Positions 51,633 through 61,348 of a stretch of 64,000 nucleotides of DNA are shown here, in pieces. The stretch spans positions 372,001-436,000 of the forward strand of contig CBDBES010000002.1 in NCBI GenBank assembly GCA_965204465.1. The letters are read 5' to 3'. The stretch's first letter is position 1. Each line of letters starts with the position of its first letter. A program made the position numbers and the translations under genes. The notes beneath the pieces were generated by a model. It had not been told where the DNA came from. It saw only the letters and a program-made list of their open reading frames with translations, and ran no database searches. The DNA comes from CBDBES01 sp965204465. Lineage in GTDB: Bacteria > Spirochaetota > Leptospiria > Turneriellales > CBDBES01.

Positions 51633-54600
51633 ATGTTAAAATCTTTACTGCCAAATTTCATTACAAAGCACCATGGGGAAAATAAACTTTCCGGTGATTT
51701 TAAGGCTGCAACTCTGTTTTTAGATATTTCTGGTTTCACTAATATGACAGAGAAATTAATGAAGCATGGTAGATTAGGAGCAGAAACCTTATCTGAAATA
51801 CTGAATAATATTTTTCATTATGTGGTTGGTTATATCTATCGTTATGATGGATTTATTTCTACATTTGCGGGAGATGCTTTAACGGCTATTTTCATAAAAG
51901 GGAAGACCAGGTCGGCAGTTAAGGCGGCTACTGAAATTCAAAAATTCTTTTTAGAAAACCAAAACTATTCTACAAAATTAGGTGATTTTTTGCTCAAAGC
52001 AAAGCAGGGACTTTCTTATGGAAATATAGATTGGGGGATTCTGGGTTCTCAAAAAGTACAAACATTCTACTTTAAAGGCGAATCTATTAATGGTGCTGCT
52101 GTTTCAGAGCATCTTTGCCCTGAAAGTGAAATTGTAATTGATCTTCAATTTAAAGAACAATTAAAAAAAGAAGATGTCTCCATAATGGACTCTCCTATTG
52201 CTCAAGAAGTACCAGAAAATCATTTTATACTTAAAAAAATTCCTCTGTTTTCGTTACCCAGATCAGCACAGATAGATTATGTGGAAATAAAAGAAGAAAT
52301 TTACAAACTATTTTTCCCCGATTTATTCAAAGGAGAAATTTCTTCAGAATTTAGAGATTTAGCAAGTGTATTCATTGTCTTTCAAGGATCCGATTCATTT
52401 AAAAAATTTAATGAAATTGTGACTACTACATTAGATCTATCCGCTTCTTTTGGAGGATATTTGAGTTCACTCGATTTTGGGGATAAGGGTAGTTTGATGC
52501 TATTTTTATTTGGCGCCCCTGTTTCCTTTGAAGACAATATAATGAGATCCGCTGATTTTGGATATGCCATCAAAAAAGAATTTTCTGATAAGGTCAAGGT
52601 TGGAATCAATTATGGAACAGCTTATACAGGTTATGTGGGTTCTTCACAGAGAAGCGCATACACTGCCCTGGGGGATGTAGTAAATCTAGCATCCCGTTTT
52701 GTAGAAACTGCAGAAAATTCGCAAGTATTGGTATCTAAAGATATCTTTTCTAATGTGCATAGAGAATATAAGCTTGATTCTATAGGCGAAAAAGAATTTA
52801 AAGGAAAGAGCCAAAAAATAGAAGTCTATGAATTAATTGGACCGATTCATTTTGAAGATAAAGGAATGCATACGGGTCAATTTGTAAATCGAAAAGAAGA
52901 GATAGAAGCTTTAAATAAATTGTGTGAACCTTTCTTTAATAATGAATTTGCTGGGCTCATCTATGTGTATGGTCCTCCTGGTATTGGTAAATCCAAATTA
53001 TTGTATGAATTTACAAAACCACTTATAGACCGTTTTCCTTTGATCGTTTTGCAAACAGATAATATTTTAAAAAATAGTCTAAACCCCTTTATTTCCTTTT
53101 TTCTGGAACATTTTGAAATAACTTTCGAAATGTCTAATGAAGAAAAATTAGAAAATATCAGTAGAAAGATCAAAGACCATTTAAAAGAGGTCTCTAAATT
53201 ATCGGATAATAAAATTGCCAAAAAATATGCCGAGGAAGTAGACCGCACTCAATCCATTATAGCAGGGTTACTGGATATTCATTCAGCGAATTCTTTATAT
53301 GAATCTATAGACCCCAGGAATAGATTTCAGAACTTTTTGGCAGCCATCAAAAACTTTTTCATTCTATTATGTTATATAAAACCAGTCCTGTTAGTTTTAG
53401 AGGATGCTTATGGGGTTGATGAAAATTCTAAAAAAGCATTTGATTATTTAATGACTGACATTCAGAAAGTACCTCTCGTTATATTTGCTTCCTGTAGGTT
53501 AAATGATGACGGAAGCAAACCAGAATTTTTAACTAAGAACAAGCATTTAGAAAAAAGTATTACCTTAAAATATTTACAAGATAACGACAGCAAAGAGTTA
53601 GCCGAATCTATTTTTGGGAAAAAAATTGATGAGAATTTAACTAAATTTATAGTCGAGAAAACAGAAAACAATCCTCTATACATTGAACAATCATGCGCCT
53701 ATTTATTGGAGAATGATCTTTTAGAAGTAGATGGCAGCCAATATGTACTGGCTACAGAAGATGCTCAGCTACCAGGTGGGATCAGTTCTATCATGATCTC
53801 TAGAATAGACAGACTTTCTGAAAAGCTTAAAAGGTTACTCCAAACCGCTACAGTATTGGGGAAAGAATTTAATATAGAAATATTGAAAAAGGTCAGCGAC
53901 CTTAATGAAGATGAATTTCAGATAGCAATTCAAGAAGGAGAAAAGCAAAAGATATGGCAGAAAGAAACGAATGTTCATTATGCATTTGCCCAGGGATTAT
54001 TAAGAGATGCAGCTTATGAAATGCAACTGAATCAAAACCTTCAAAAAATACACTCTAAAATTGCAGATGAATTAGCATTATACTACAAAGATAATCATAC
54101 TCATTATGCAGATATTTCTCATCATTATGAAAAAGCCGGAGATATGCAAAAGGCTAGAGAATATCTTACACAGGCAGCCCGTTATTCTCATCAAAACTAT
54201 AAAGCAGATAAATCAGAGTCCAATAAGGCGGTTAAATTATACCAAAAACTCATAGAAATGATCCAAGATGATCCAAAAGAGATTATTCTAACTCATGGTC
54301 GCATAGCAGAAGTCTATGAAATTGCAGAAGATTGGGATAAAGCCATTCAATTTCTAAATAAGGCAGTTCAATTTGGAGAATGGCATACTATAGAGGATCT
54401 TGAAACCCAAAAAATAATAGCAAACCTAAAAGCATATTTAGGGGAGATCTATCAACATAAAAATGATATGGATAGTTCTATCAATATTATACAGGAAAGT
54501 ATCCAGGATGCTAAAAAACTCAATGATACCGTGACCCTTGGTAAGGCTTATTTAAATTTGAGCAAAGTGTATCTGCAACAGAAAAAATATGAAGACTCTA

Positions 54601-55592
54601 TGGCCACATTGGAATATGCTTTAGAATATAAAAAATCGACAAATGAACCAATAGGACATGGCATGGCACTCTATTATATGGGAGAAATAAAAAAGGCCTC
54701 TGATGATCACAATGCCTCCATTAAATTCTATGACCATTCAAGAGATGTTTTAAAGAATGTTAAAGACAGATCATATCTAATTTATCCTCTCAATGGTATT
54801 GCAAATGTTCATTTGAGGCGAGGTAATCTAAAAAAAGCATCTAAATACTTAAAAGAATGCATGAAAATATGCAAAGAGACCAACGACGTGGGTAAAGAAG
54901 TAAAGATACTTTTAGACATAGGCCTACTTGAAATACATAAAGGAAACTATAAAAAAGCTTTGAATAACCTTTTAAAATCTTTAAAAGTTGCTGAAATGAC
55001 AGAGCAGAAAGAAAATACTGCTTATAGCTTATTGCATATAGGAATAACCCATTATAAGCTCAAACAATATAAAGAAAACATAGAATATTTTAGAAGAGCT
55101 TTAAAACTAATGAACGAAATAAATATGAAAGATAGCCTGGATCATATTTATTCTTATTTAACCTGTACTTATGCCAGGGTAGGTATGGCTAATCAATCCA
55201 TTAAGGCAGCTTATTTCCATATAAAAAGCATGAAAGAAACAGGAAAAGATGTTGAATATGGTCGTACTTTTTTAGGGCTGGGCCTGGCAATAGCATTGAA
55301 TAAATCTCTATCCCAGACTTCAAAGGAAAGATTACATGAAATTAAGAGATATAAAGATAATCTGAACAATGATATTTCAGCAGAATATTTCTTTAAGCTA
55401 GCCATCGATATTTCGCAAAATTCCAATTATATATTTACGTTAATTCCTACACTGCGTAGCTATGGAATGTACTTATTATCCCAAGGTAAAAGACAAGAAG
55501 CCATTCCATATCTTAAACAAGCAAAATCAAAGGCTTCTTCTTTAGGGATGGATGTAGAAAAAAAAGAAATAGAAAGCTTATTAAAGAATTAA
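51633..55592 (+). CDS. Class III nucleotidyl cyclase, twin-domain, with AAA ATPase and TPRs
   Basis: A 1319-residue soluble protein. Two cyclase domains occupy about 20-180 and 240-405. The first keeps both metal-binding Asp (D31 in FLDISGF, D80 in FAGDALT) but lacks the transition-state Arg (GESINGAAV). The second lacks the first Asp yet has N351 and R355 (GDVVNLASRF), so the pair could make one active site, as in mammalian soluble adenylyl cyclase. An NTPase domain follows, with Walker A GPPGIGKS at 447-454 and a Walker-B-like LLVLEDAYG. From about 820 a TPR-rich region makes up the rest. Substrate, ATP or GTP, cannot be told. The gap 51346-51632 upstream shows nothing distinctive. Confidence 0.88.
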   Translation: MLKSLLPNFITKHHGENKLSGDFKAATLFLDISGFTNMTEKLMKHGRLGAETLSEILNNIFHYVVGYIYRYDGFISTFAGDALTAIFIKGKTRSAVKAATEIQKFFLENQNYSTKLGDFLLKAKQGLSYGNIDWGILGSQKVQTFYFKGESINGAAVSEHLCPESEIVIDLQFKEQLKKEDVSIMDSPIAQEVPENHFILKKIPLFSLPRSAQIDYVEIKEEIYKLFFPDLFKGEISSEFRDLASVFIVFQGSDSFKKFNEIVTTTLDLSASFGGYLSSLDFGDKGSLMLFLFGAPVSFEDNIMRSADFGYAIKKEFSDKVKVGINYGTAYTGYVGSSQRSAYTALGDVVNLASRFVETAENSQVLVSKDIFSNVHREYKLDSIGEKEFKGKSQKIEVYELIGPIHFEDKGMHTGQFVNRKEEIEALNKLCEPFFNNEFAGLIYVYGPPGIGKSKLLYEFTKPLIDRFPLIVLQTDNILKNSLNPFISFFLEHFEITFEMSNEEKLENISRKIKDHLKEVSKLSDNKIAKKYAEEVDRTQSIIAGLLDIHSANSLYESIDPRNRFQNFLAAIKNFFILLCYIKPVLLVLEDAYGVDENSKKAFDYLMTDIQKVPLVIFASCRLNDDGSKPEFLTKNKHLEKSITLKYLQDNDSKELAESIFGKKIDENLTKFIVEKTENNPLYIEQSCAYLLENDLLEVDGSQYVLATEDAQLPGGISSIMISRIDRLSEKLKRLLQTATVLGKEFNIEILKKVSDLNEDEFQIAIQEGEKQKIWQKETNVHYAFAQGLLRDAAYEMQLNQNLQKIHSKIADELALYYKDNHTHYADISHHYEKAGDMQKAREYLTQAARYSHQNYKADKSESNKAVKLYQKLIEMIQDDPKEIILTHGRIAEVYEIAEDWDKAIQFLNKAVQFGEWHTIEDLETQKIIANLKAYLGEIYQHKNDMDSSINIIQESIQDAKKLNDTVTLGKAYLNLSKVYLQQKKYEDSMATLEYALEYKKSTNEPIGHGMALYYMGEIKKASDDHNASIKFYDHSRDVLKNVKDRSYLIYPLNGIANVHLRRGNLKKASKYLKECMKICKETNDVGKEVKILLDIGLLEIHKGNYKKALNNLLKSLKVAEMTEQKENTAYSLLHIGITHYKLKQYKENIEYFRRALKLMNEINMKDSLDHIYSYLTCTYARVGMANQSIKAAYFHIKSMKETGKDVEYGRTFLGLGLAIALNKSLSQTSKERLHEIKRYKDNLNNDISAEYFFKLAIDISQNSNYIFTLIPTLRSYGMYLLSQGKRQEAIPYLKQAKSKASSLGMDVEKKEIESLLKN

Positions 55593-55643
55593 TTTTCTTA
55601 AATGAGTTAACAAAAAAAAGACTCAAGTTCATTATTGTAGAGT

Positions 55644-55988
55644 ATGCTTGAATTAGAATATAAACAACGTAAAGGAGCTATAGAAGTAATTCTAAAAGGT
55701 AAACTAAAAGAAGGCGAAGGGAGCAACTTAGAAAAGCAATTCAAGTCTGAGATTTTAAGTGAGCCGAAGGAAACCATAGGCATCAATCTTTATTTAATGC
55801 AATATATTGATTCTAAAGGGCTAAGGGCCCTGATAAAAACATTACATTTATGCCAGGAAAATGGGAAAAAACTGATCATTTGTGAAGCAACACCTGCAAT
55901 TGAAAATGTATTTAAATTCTCAAGGCTTGAGAATTTTTTTAACTTAATGAAAATGGATCAATTTAACTCTTTATATCCTCTGGAGTAA
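55644..55988 (+). CDS. STAS-domain anti-sigma factor antagonist
   Basis: A 114-residue single STAS domain. The pattern MQYIDSKGLRALIKTL contains the phosphorylatable Ser (S57 in DSKGL), the site used in SpoIIAA/RsbV-type partner switching. The later strands KKLIICEATPAIENVFKF fit. It follows the cyclase gene by 51 bp on the same strand and may share its transcript. Its cognate kinase and phosphatase may be the RsbW-type protein (45254-45733) and the SpoIIE enzyme (31948-33597); this is inference. Confidence 0.88.
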   Translation: MLELEYKQRKGAIEVILKGKLKEGEGSNLEKQFKSEILSEPKETIGINLYLMQYIDSKGLRALIKTLHLCQENGKKLIICEATPAIENVFKFSRLENFFNLMKMDQFNSLYPLE

Positions 55989-56030
55989 AGGATCATTCAC
56001 CAAAAGCAATTGGATGAAATTGGATTTATA

Positions 56031-56435
56031 TCAGGCTCTTTCAATATATTGTCTATTTACTTTTTGAGGCTTGAACATGTTGATAATAGACTTGAATAGA
56101 GATTCTGCCTTGAATGTATTGTTTGAATTGAAGTTGCATACAAATATGTCCATGGATAAATAATTTATTTCTGGCCATGTATGTATGGAAAAATGTGACT
56201 CTGCTAATAACACCACTCCTGTAACGCCTGCATTTGGAAATTGATGAAAAACATAGTTTATTTCGTTTAATTTTACATTATGTATAGCCTGACGACATTC
56301 CTTTTCTAATAGTACTGCATCTAGCATGAGGTCTTGGCCTTGAGTACAATCTTTAAAATCGGCAATAATGTGCACTCCTTTGTCCAGATCCTTGTGAATA
56401 TTATGCAAATCTTTTTCTTTTGAAACCTGTAACAT
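56031..56435 (-). CDS. speD: S-adenosylmethionine decarboxylase proenzyme SpeD
   Basis: The enzyme decarboxylates S-adenosylmethionine for spermidine synthesis and self-cleaves to make a pyruvoyl cofactor. The cleavage region LAESHFSIHTWPEINYLSMDIFVC is complete (ESH with the Ser, and the HTWPE motif); the C-terminal helix follows. From ATG 56435 the length is 134 residues, in the class 1B range; an upstream ATG at 56474 adds 13 residues with no clear RBS. It is convergent with the STAS gene. Confidence 0.9.
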   Translation of the reverse strand: MLQVSKEKDLHNIHKDLDKGVHIIADFKDCTQGQDLMLDAVLLEKECRQAIHNVKLNEINYVFHQFPNAGVTGVVLLAESHFSIHTWPEINYLSMDIFVCNFNSNNTFKAESLFKSIINMFKPQKVNRQYIERA

Positions 56436-56474
56436 TTTAAATAATATAGCATAGAATTTTATTGAGCATAGCAT

Positions 56475-56795
56475 GTAAATTCTTATTTAAACAATATTTT
56501 TATTTTCTGGATAATTACTTAAAATAGTTTGTTGCGCATATCAAAAAGGCAAATCCTGGACTTAATAAGTGTTATACTCAAAAAAACAAAATAGCAGCAA
56601 AGGCAAAATAAGAATGCGTGCGTTTAGAAAATTTATAACTCAAATATTTTTTATGCTCGTAAAGGAAGAATATCATTATTAAAGAGAAGGTAACAAAGTT
56701 GACACCATCATAGAGGTTTGCTTTGAAAATTTCATTTCTGAAGGCAACCCCAGGTAGGCAGTTTCTGGACAAACAATATCCAATGGCCAAGAAAA
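56475..56795. other. Intergenic stretch without supported gene
   Basis: A 70-codon minus-strand frame (56578-56790) with one hydrophobic segment (NFVTFSLIMIFFLY) is present but has no RBS, no recognisable family and low-complexity AT-rich flanks. I leave it uncalled. The right end abuts the frameshifted lipoprotein gene. Confidence 0.3.
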
Positions 56796-57399
56796 CTAAT
56801 CACTGAAAATAGACTCGCTACCCATAATTTTGCTTATCCTGACCTGGTTTGAAGAGGCTTTGTAATTGAAAAATCTTCCCGAAGGATTTTGGGTTTTCCT
56901 CCAATTTCCTGTGTCTTGGTTAGTGTGAAGAGCGCTATTAAACAGAGTGTTCTCGTTCAAAGTAAAAGCATCGGAAATCCCACCTAAATTACAGTCGCTT
57001 GCCTTCCAGAGCAAAACATGTATAGGAACTTCCCGGATATGGAGGTCAACGCAGTATACATCGCTTAGGGTAAGGTTTTCGGTTGATACAAGAGCAGGTT
57101 CGTTCACTTCGGGATGTCGGATACTGATTTGCCCGGATCTACCCCCTAAAAAACGGATATCCATTCCGTTTTCTTCTGTTCTTGAAGAGGCGAAAGCATA
57201 GATGATCAATTCTTCGCCTTCGGGTATAGAAACCTCTTCCAGCCTTACGTGTTGTACCCTATGTACCGTGCACCTACTTTCAAATGTCTGTAGGCTACCG
57301 TCCAGAATAGGAGCAGGGGCATCTATCGTCCATGAACGTTGCGTCATTCGAGCAGTAGATCAATCCAAATAACGAAATAAAGGTTAGTGCTCTTATCAT
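56796..57399 (-). pseudogene. Frameshifted lipoprotein gene
   Basis: The leader begins at ATG 57399 after a GGGGTG ribosome site: MIRALTFISLFGLIYCSNDA, a clear signal peptide with a lipobox ending in Cys. That frame stops 34 codons in. The 183-residue downstream frame (MTQRSWTIDAP onward) is offset by one base and holds the body: a beta-rich protein with several Cys (ESRCTVHRV, DVYCVDLHI, ASDCNLGG). The two frames join near 57345. It could be a pseudogene, a programmed switch, or an assembly error. Base composition is GC-richer than the neighbours. Confidence 0.65.
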
Positions 57400-57557
57400 A
57401 TTCACCCCATCAATATATATAGGTCAAGAAGCCTGTAAATAATAAAATTATTAAAAAAAAGGTTTCCATATTGAATACTAAATTGATAAAAGCTAATGGA
57501 GCTAATAATATTACTATTTAAGAAAAAGGTGAATAAATTAATAACAGCAAAATACAA

Positions 57558-59229
57558 ATGATTGCCCTGGCGGTTATATTGAGCTTACTGGGATACTGCG
57601 ACAACGAAGATATATCCAGGCCGTCACCTGAAGATTCTAGTCTTCCCGAGGTTTCAGAGAGTATTTGTTCGGCCAGTTCTCTGGGAAAGATCGCCTCGGC
57701 ATCCAGCGGGGAGTATTTTGCCTTTGCCTGTACAGATGGGATTGTATTATCAAATATTAAAGGCGAATCTAAATTGATGGCTTATCCCGCATTAGAAGAA
57801 ACTACTCCATGTGAACCGGAGATACAGGAAGGTCAAACCAATACCGACTGTCAGGTTCGAAATTTAAAAGCCAAAAAATCTCACTTTGCCGCCTCTTACG
57901 GCAAAAGACACCTACTGTATTTTTCTGTGCAAGCGCCGTCGCTTTCAGTTCTGACATTAGAGAGAGCTATCAGACCTTGCTTTTACTCCCAAAGGAAAAT
58001 ATCTGATCGTTTTAGATCATGAAGGTTATCTGAGCTGGTTTGATACGCAAAATTCATTTGCTAAAGTATATGAACTGCCTTTACGAGATAAAATATCATA
58101 TCTATATCCCTGGGATCCTGATCCTAATGTTTCTGTCAATATTACGGAGGTCCGATTTGAAGATGATATTAGCACCTCTGGATGGCCAGCGCTTGAAGTT
58201 TCTGCCGGATATATCTTTGTTCTGCGTACAGACTCGGCAATGGCAAGGGAGAACAAAATATACCGCATACCTTTAAATAATGAAAATTCTCCTGCAATAA
58301 ATGACGAAGAAGATCCTTCTACTTTTTTGCAATTACCTCAGGTTGGCGATAGCTCTAGAAATGTGTCGATCAACAACGCTGCCTATGGAAAGATTGGAGT
58401 GATAGAATTACCCCAGGCCACAACTGCACAAGGCGAACAGCTGATTCCGTCTGATATTACGTATGTAGGTTTTATTGCTAGTTATTTAGGGCCGATCATA
58501 AATAAAGAGGCTGGTCGTCTATATATCACCCATAAAAACAGTGGTGATGTTCGTATCTGCGATGCATCTGAAGTTGATCCGCAAAAAAATGGCCATTCCT
58601 GGCTAAACTTTGGGTTTATCAGTCAAATTCTCGATATAATCGTTGAAAATGGGAACCCTATAAACAAGATATCTTCCAAGCACAAGGAATTAAGGAATGC
58701 TAACTCTCCATGTACAAACTTAGAAAGAAACCCTGAATTGAGTTCAGATCCGACTCTAGTGCATTCAGGCTTAGAACGCTTTGTTTATCTATTAGATTCT
58801 GACCATAAGCTCAAAATCATCAACAATGATTATTATACTCAATGGCATATCGATCATCCGCATGACAGATTAATTACTTATACGCCTCTGCCTATTACAA
58901 TTTCAGCCAATGAGTTCGTCTCGTTTTATAGCCGCGAGTCTACGGACTATTATCAAAGAAGTCAGCTTGAGGCTCGCTTTACGGCCAGCGTAGCGATCGT
59001 AGATGGGACGAGTCTGAAATACTTTAAGGAGTCATCCATTTGTCTGGATGATCAGATTGAAGGTTGCGAGGGAGAGAAAGCCTTGAGCGAAAGTGATATC
59101 ATCACCAGCGAAACTGAATTCCCAGCGAGTGATCTTCGCAAAATATTACTACTTGGAGATCGTCTGTTTTACATCTACAGAGAGAACGACTTTATCAAGA
59201 TGCAAGCCAAAGAGCTGAACTTTCCCTGA
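57558..59229 (+). pseudogene. Frameshifted lipoprotein with beta-propeller-like body
   Basis: The first frame (57558-58022) has a signal peptide with lipobox SLLGYC, then a repeat-like beta structure, and runs out at RKISDRFRS. The rest, LSDLAFTPKGKYLIVLDHEG onward, lies in the +1 frame and continues to 59229 (FLQLPQVGDS, RFVYLLDSDHKLKIINNDYY, DLRKILLLGDRLFYIYREN). The switch falls at an (AG)4 tract at 57959-57966, where one inserted or two deleted bases would restore a single reading frame of about 557 residues. The strand-and-loop pattern suggests a propeller. It diverges from the frameshifted gene at 57399. Confidence 0.7.
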
Positions 59230-59387
59230 GTTAGAGCTAAAGAATTCAGATACTTCCCCCCTGCTATTGCGTCTCGACCGAGCCTTGGATCAATATATTT
59301 TATTACTTAATAGAAATATAATTTTACTCGACACACTCATATATTTTTTTAGTCTGACTTAAAGAGTATTTAAAATAAATATATTAT

Positions 59388-60533
59388 ATGTCAGAATCTT
59401 TGATCACACCTGGATTAGCTGGAGTACCTGTAGCCGCATCAAAAATAAGCTCTATCGATGGAGATAAGGGCATATTAAAATACAGGGGCTATGCAATTGA
59501 AGAACTAGTAGAAAAGAGTAACTTCGCAGAGACTGCGTATTTGCTCATATTTGGTGAGTTACCCAACCAAAAAGAATATGATGAATTTGCCTATAATCTG
59601 AGGCACCATAGAAGATTAAAATATAAGATCATTGATCTGATCAAAACTTTACCAGAAAATGGTCATCCTATGGATGCAACCCAGGCAATCGTAGCCGTAT
59701 TGGGGATGTTTTATCCCTTTAAAAGTAATGATTTTACAATACCTGAAATCCAATATCTTTCTATCACCAGACTCATTGCTAAGTTACCCACCGCTGTGGC
59801 CGCTTTTCATAGAATGAGATCTGGCGATATGAATGTACAGCCAATTGATGGAATTGGTCATGCGGCCAACTTTTTGTATATGCTAGAAGAAAAAATGCCT
59901 TCAGAAGATCACATCAGGATCATGGATGCGGTACTCATCTTGCATATGGAACATACAATGAATGCATCTACTTTTAGCTCCAGAGTAACAGGATCTACTT
60001 TATGTGATCCATTTACTGTAATATCTTCCGCAATCGGAACTCTTACAGGGCCTTTGCATGGAGGGGCCAATGAAAGAGTTCTACAAATGCTGCGTGAAAT
60101 TGGAGACATCAAAAATGTAGAAAAATATATTACCGCTAAACTTCAAAATAAAGAAAAGATCATGGGATTTGGGCATAGAGAATATAAGATAAAAGACCCA
60201 AGGGCTACAATACTGCAAAAATTAGCGGAAAAACTATTTGATAAATATGGTTTAAGCAAACTATATGAAATTGCTTTAGAAGTAGAGAAAGTAATGGATA
60301 AATTAGTGGGAGCAAAGGGAATTTATCCCAATGTGGATTTTTACTCTGGTTTGGTATACGATAAGCTAAATATCAAAGAAGACCTTTTCACTCCCATTTT
60401 TGCCATGGCTAGAGTGGTTGGCTGGCTGGCTCATTGGGTAGAACAGTTGAAGGATAATCGTATTTATAGGCCAACTGCAATTTATACAGGAGCCAAAGAT
60501 AGAAAATACGTTTCTCAGATGAATAAAAAATAG
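59388..60533 (+). CDS. gltA: Citrate synthase
   Basis: Condenses acetyl-CoA and oxaloacetate to citrate, the first TCA step. The catalytic residues are visible: H224 in GPLHGGAN, H263 in GFGHREYK and D317 in NVDFYSG. The start SLITPGLAGVPVAASKIS is typical of the short (about 380-residue) Gram-positive/archaeal-type enzyme. The ATG has no strong RBS. The 158-bp gap from the frameshifted lipoprotein gene shows no firm promoter. It heads a run of tightly packed genes up to uvrB. Confidence 0.96.
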   Translation: MSESLITPGLAGVPVAASKISSIDGDKGILKYRGYAIEELVEKSNFAETAYLLIFGELPNQKEYDEFAYNLRHHRRLKYKIIDLIKTLPENGHPMDATQAIVAVLGMFYPFKSNDFTIPEIQYLSITRLIAKLPTAVAAFHRMRSGDMNVQPIDGIGHAANFLYMLEEKMPSEDHIRIMDAVLILHMEHTMNASTFSSRVTGSTLCDPFTVISSAIGTLTGPLHGGANERVLQMLREIGDIKNVEKYITAKLQNKEKIMGFGHREYKIKDPRATILQKLAEKLFDKYGLSKLYEIALEVEKVMDKLVGAKGIYPNVDFYSGLVYDKLNIKEDLFTPIFAMARVVGWLAHWVEQLKDNRIYRPTAIYTGAKDRKYVSQMNKK

Positions 60534-60542
60534 TAAATATTA

Positions 60543-61124
60543 ATGGATTTATTACTCTTTATCATCTTTATCTCTTTATCTTCCTCTTTCATTCTTCTTC
60601 TAAACCATTACCGTAAATTATTTGCTACATCTAAAGAGAGCTTTGCAAGAAAAGATTTAATAGACTTTAAGAATATTTTTCTGAGTGAGTTAAATCATAT
60701 TCTTGGTGAAAATAAAAAAAAAAGTTATTTAGAAATAGGACTGGGGGTTATGATCGGTCTTATTTTTACTCATATGGGAGGCCTTTATGGGGCCTACTAT
60801 GAAAGTTATTTTTTTAACTCTTTTATCCTGCCTGTTTTATTCTATCTTGGTTTGCCCTACTTAAAAGATAATTTTGAGGAAACTATCAATAGAATTCCTC
60901 TTTTGAATAGAATTATTTCTAATGATATTCCTTTTATCTTTGGCATGTCCACTTGTATCATGGCCCAGCTTTTAGCGGTCTATGGGCTTTATCACTCTAT
61001 TAATTTTCTATGGGTCATGATCAACTATATATTGATATTATTCATGTTCATGTATAAAATATATTCTACCGAAAAAAATATGGCTTCTTTTGTTAAGATA
61101 AAGGATAATTATAAAAATGAATGA
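60543..61124 (+). CDS. Membrane protein of unknown function, 193 residues
   Basis: No family is recognised. One N-terminal membrane segment (LLLFIIFISLSSSFILLL, about 3-20), a short charged region (25-62), then about four further segments (about 64-80, 86-107, 125-148 and 152-170) and a basic tail (STEKNMASFVKIKDNYKNE). It is 9 bp downstream of gltA and overlaps the next gene by 8 bp. Topology and context give no clue to function beyond an inner-membrane location. Confidence 0.7.
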   Translation: MDLLLFIIFISLSSSFILLLNHYRKLFATSKESFARKDLIDFKNIFLSELNHILGENKKKSYLEIGLGVMIGLIFTHMGGLYGAYYESYFFNSFILPVLFYLGLPYLKDNFEETINRIPLLNRIISNDIPFIFGMSTCIMAQLLAVYGLYHSINFLWVMINYILILFMFMYKIYSTEKNMASFVKIKDNYKNE

Positions 61125-61338
61125 TACAAAATTTAAAAATTCTGGCACCTTAGAGAAGTATCCCATATTTTCTTCTCTGGATAGAAAACATACTGATTTT
61201 CAACAAAACCCTGAAATAACGCGAGACAATATAATTCAACCTTTCACAAAAGATATAGTAAAATCAAATGATAAAATATATACACTCTTAAAGTTAAATT
61301 CCACTATGTCTTTCATCTCCCAAACGGATACCCCCTAA
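61117..61338 (+). CDS. Small hypothetical protein, 73 residues
   Basis: The start overlaps the upstream membrane protein by 8 bp and the stop lies 10 bp before ribD, so its position in the run supports it. The sequence is polar, Asn/Lys/Thr-rich, and has no signal peptide, membrane segment or motif. No family is recognised. The AT-rich composition means a chance frame cannot be excluded. Confidence 0.4.
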   Translation: MNDTKFKNSGTLEKYPIFSSLDRKHTDFQQNPEITRDNIIQPFTKDIVKSNDKIYTLLKLNSTMSFISQTDTP

Positions 61339-61348
61339 AATTTTTAAT

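Noticed and set aside
56578..56790. 70-codon minus-strand frame with one hydrophobic segment
   Set aside because: No RBS, family or context support; noted only as intergenic content.
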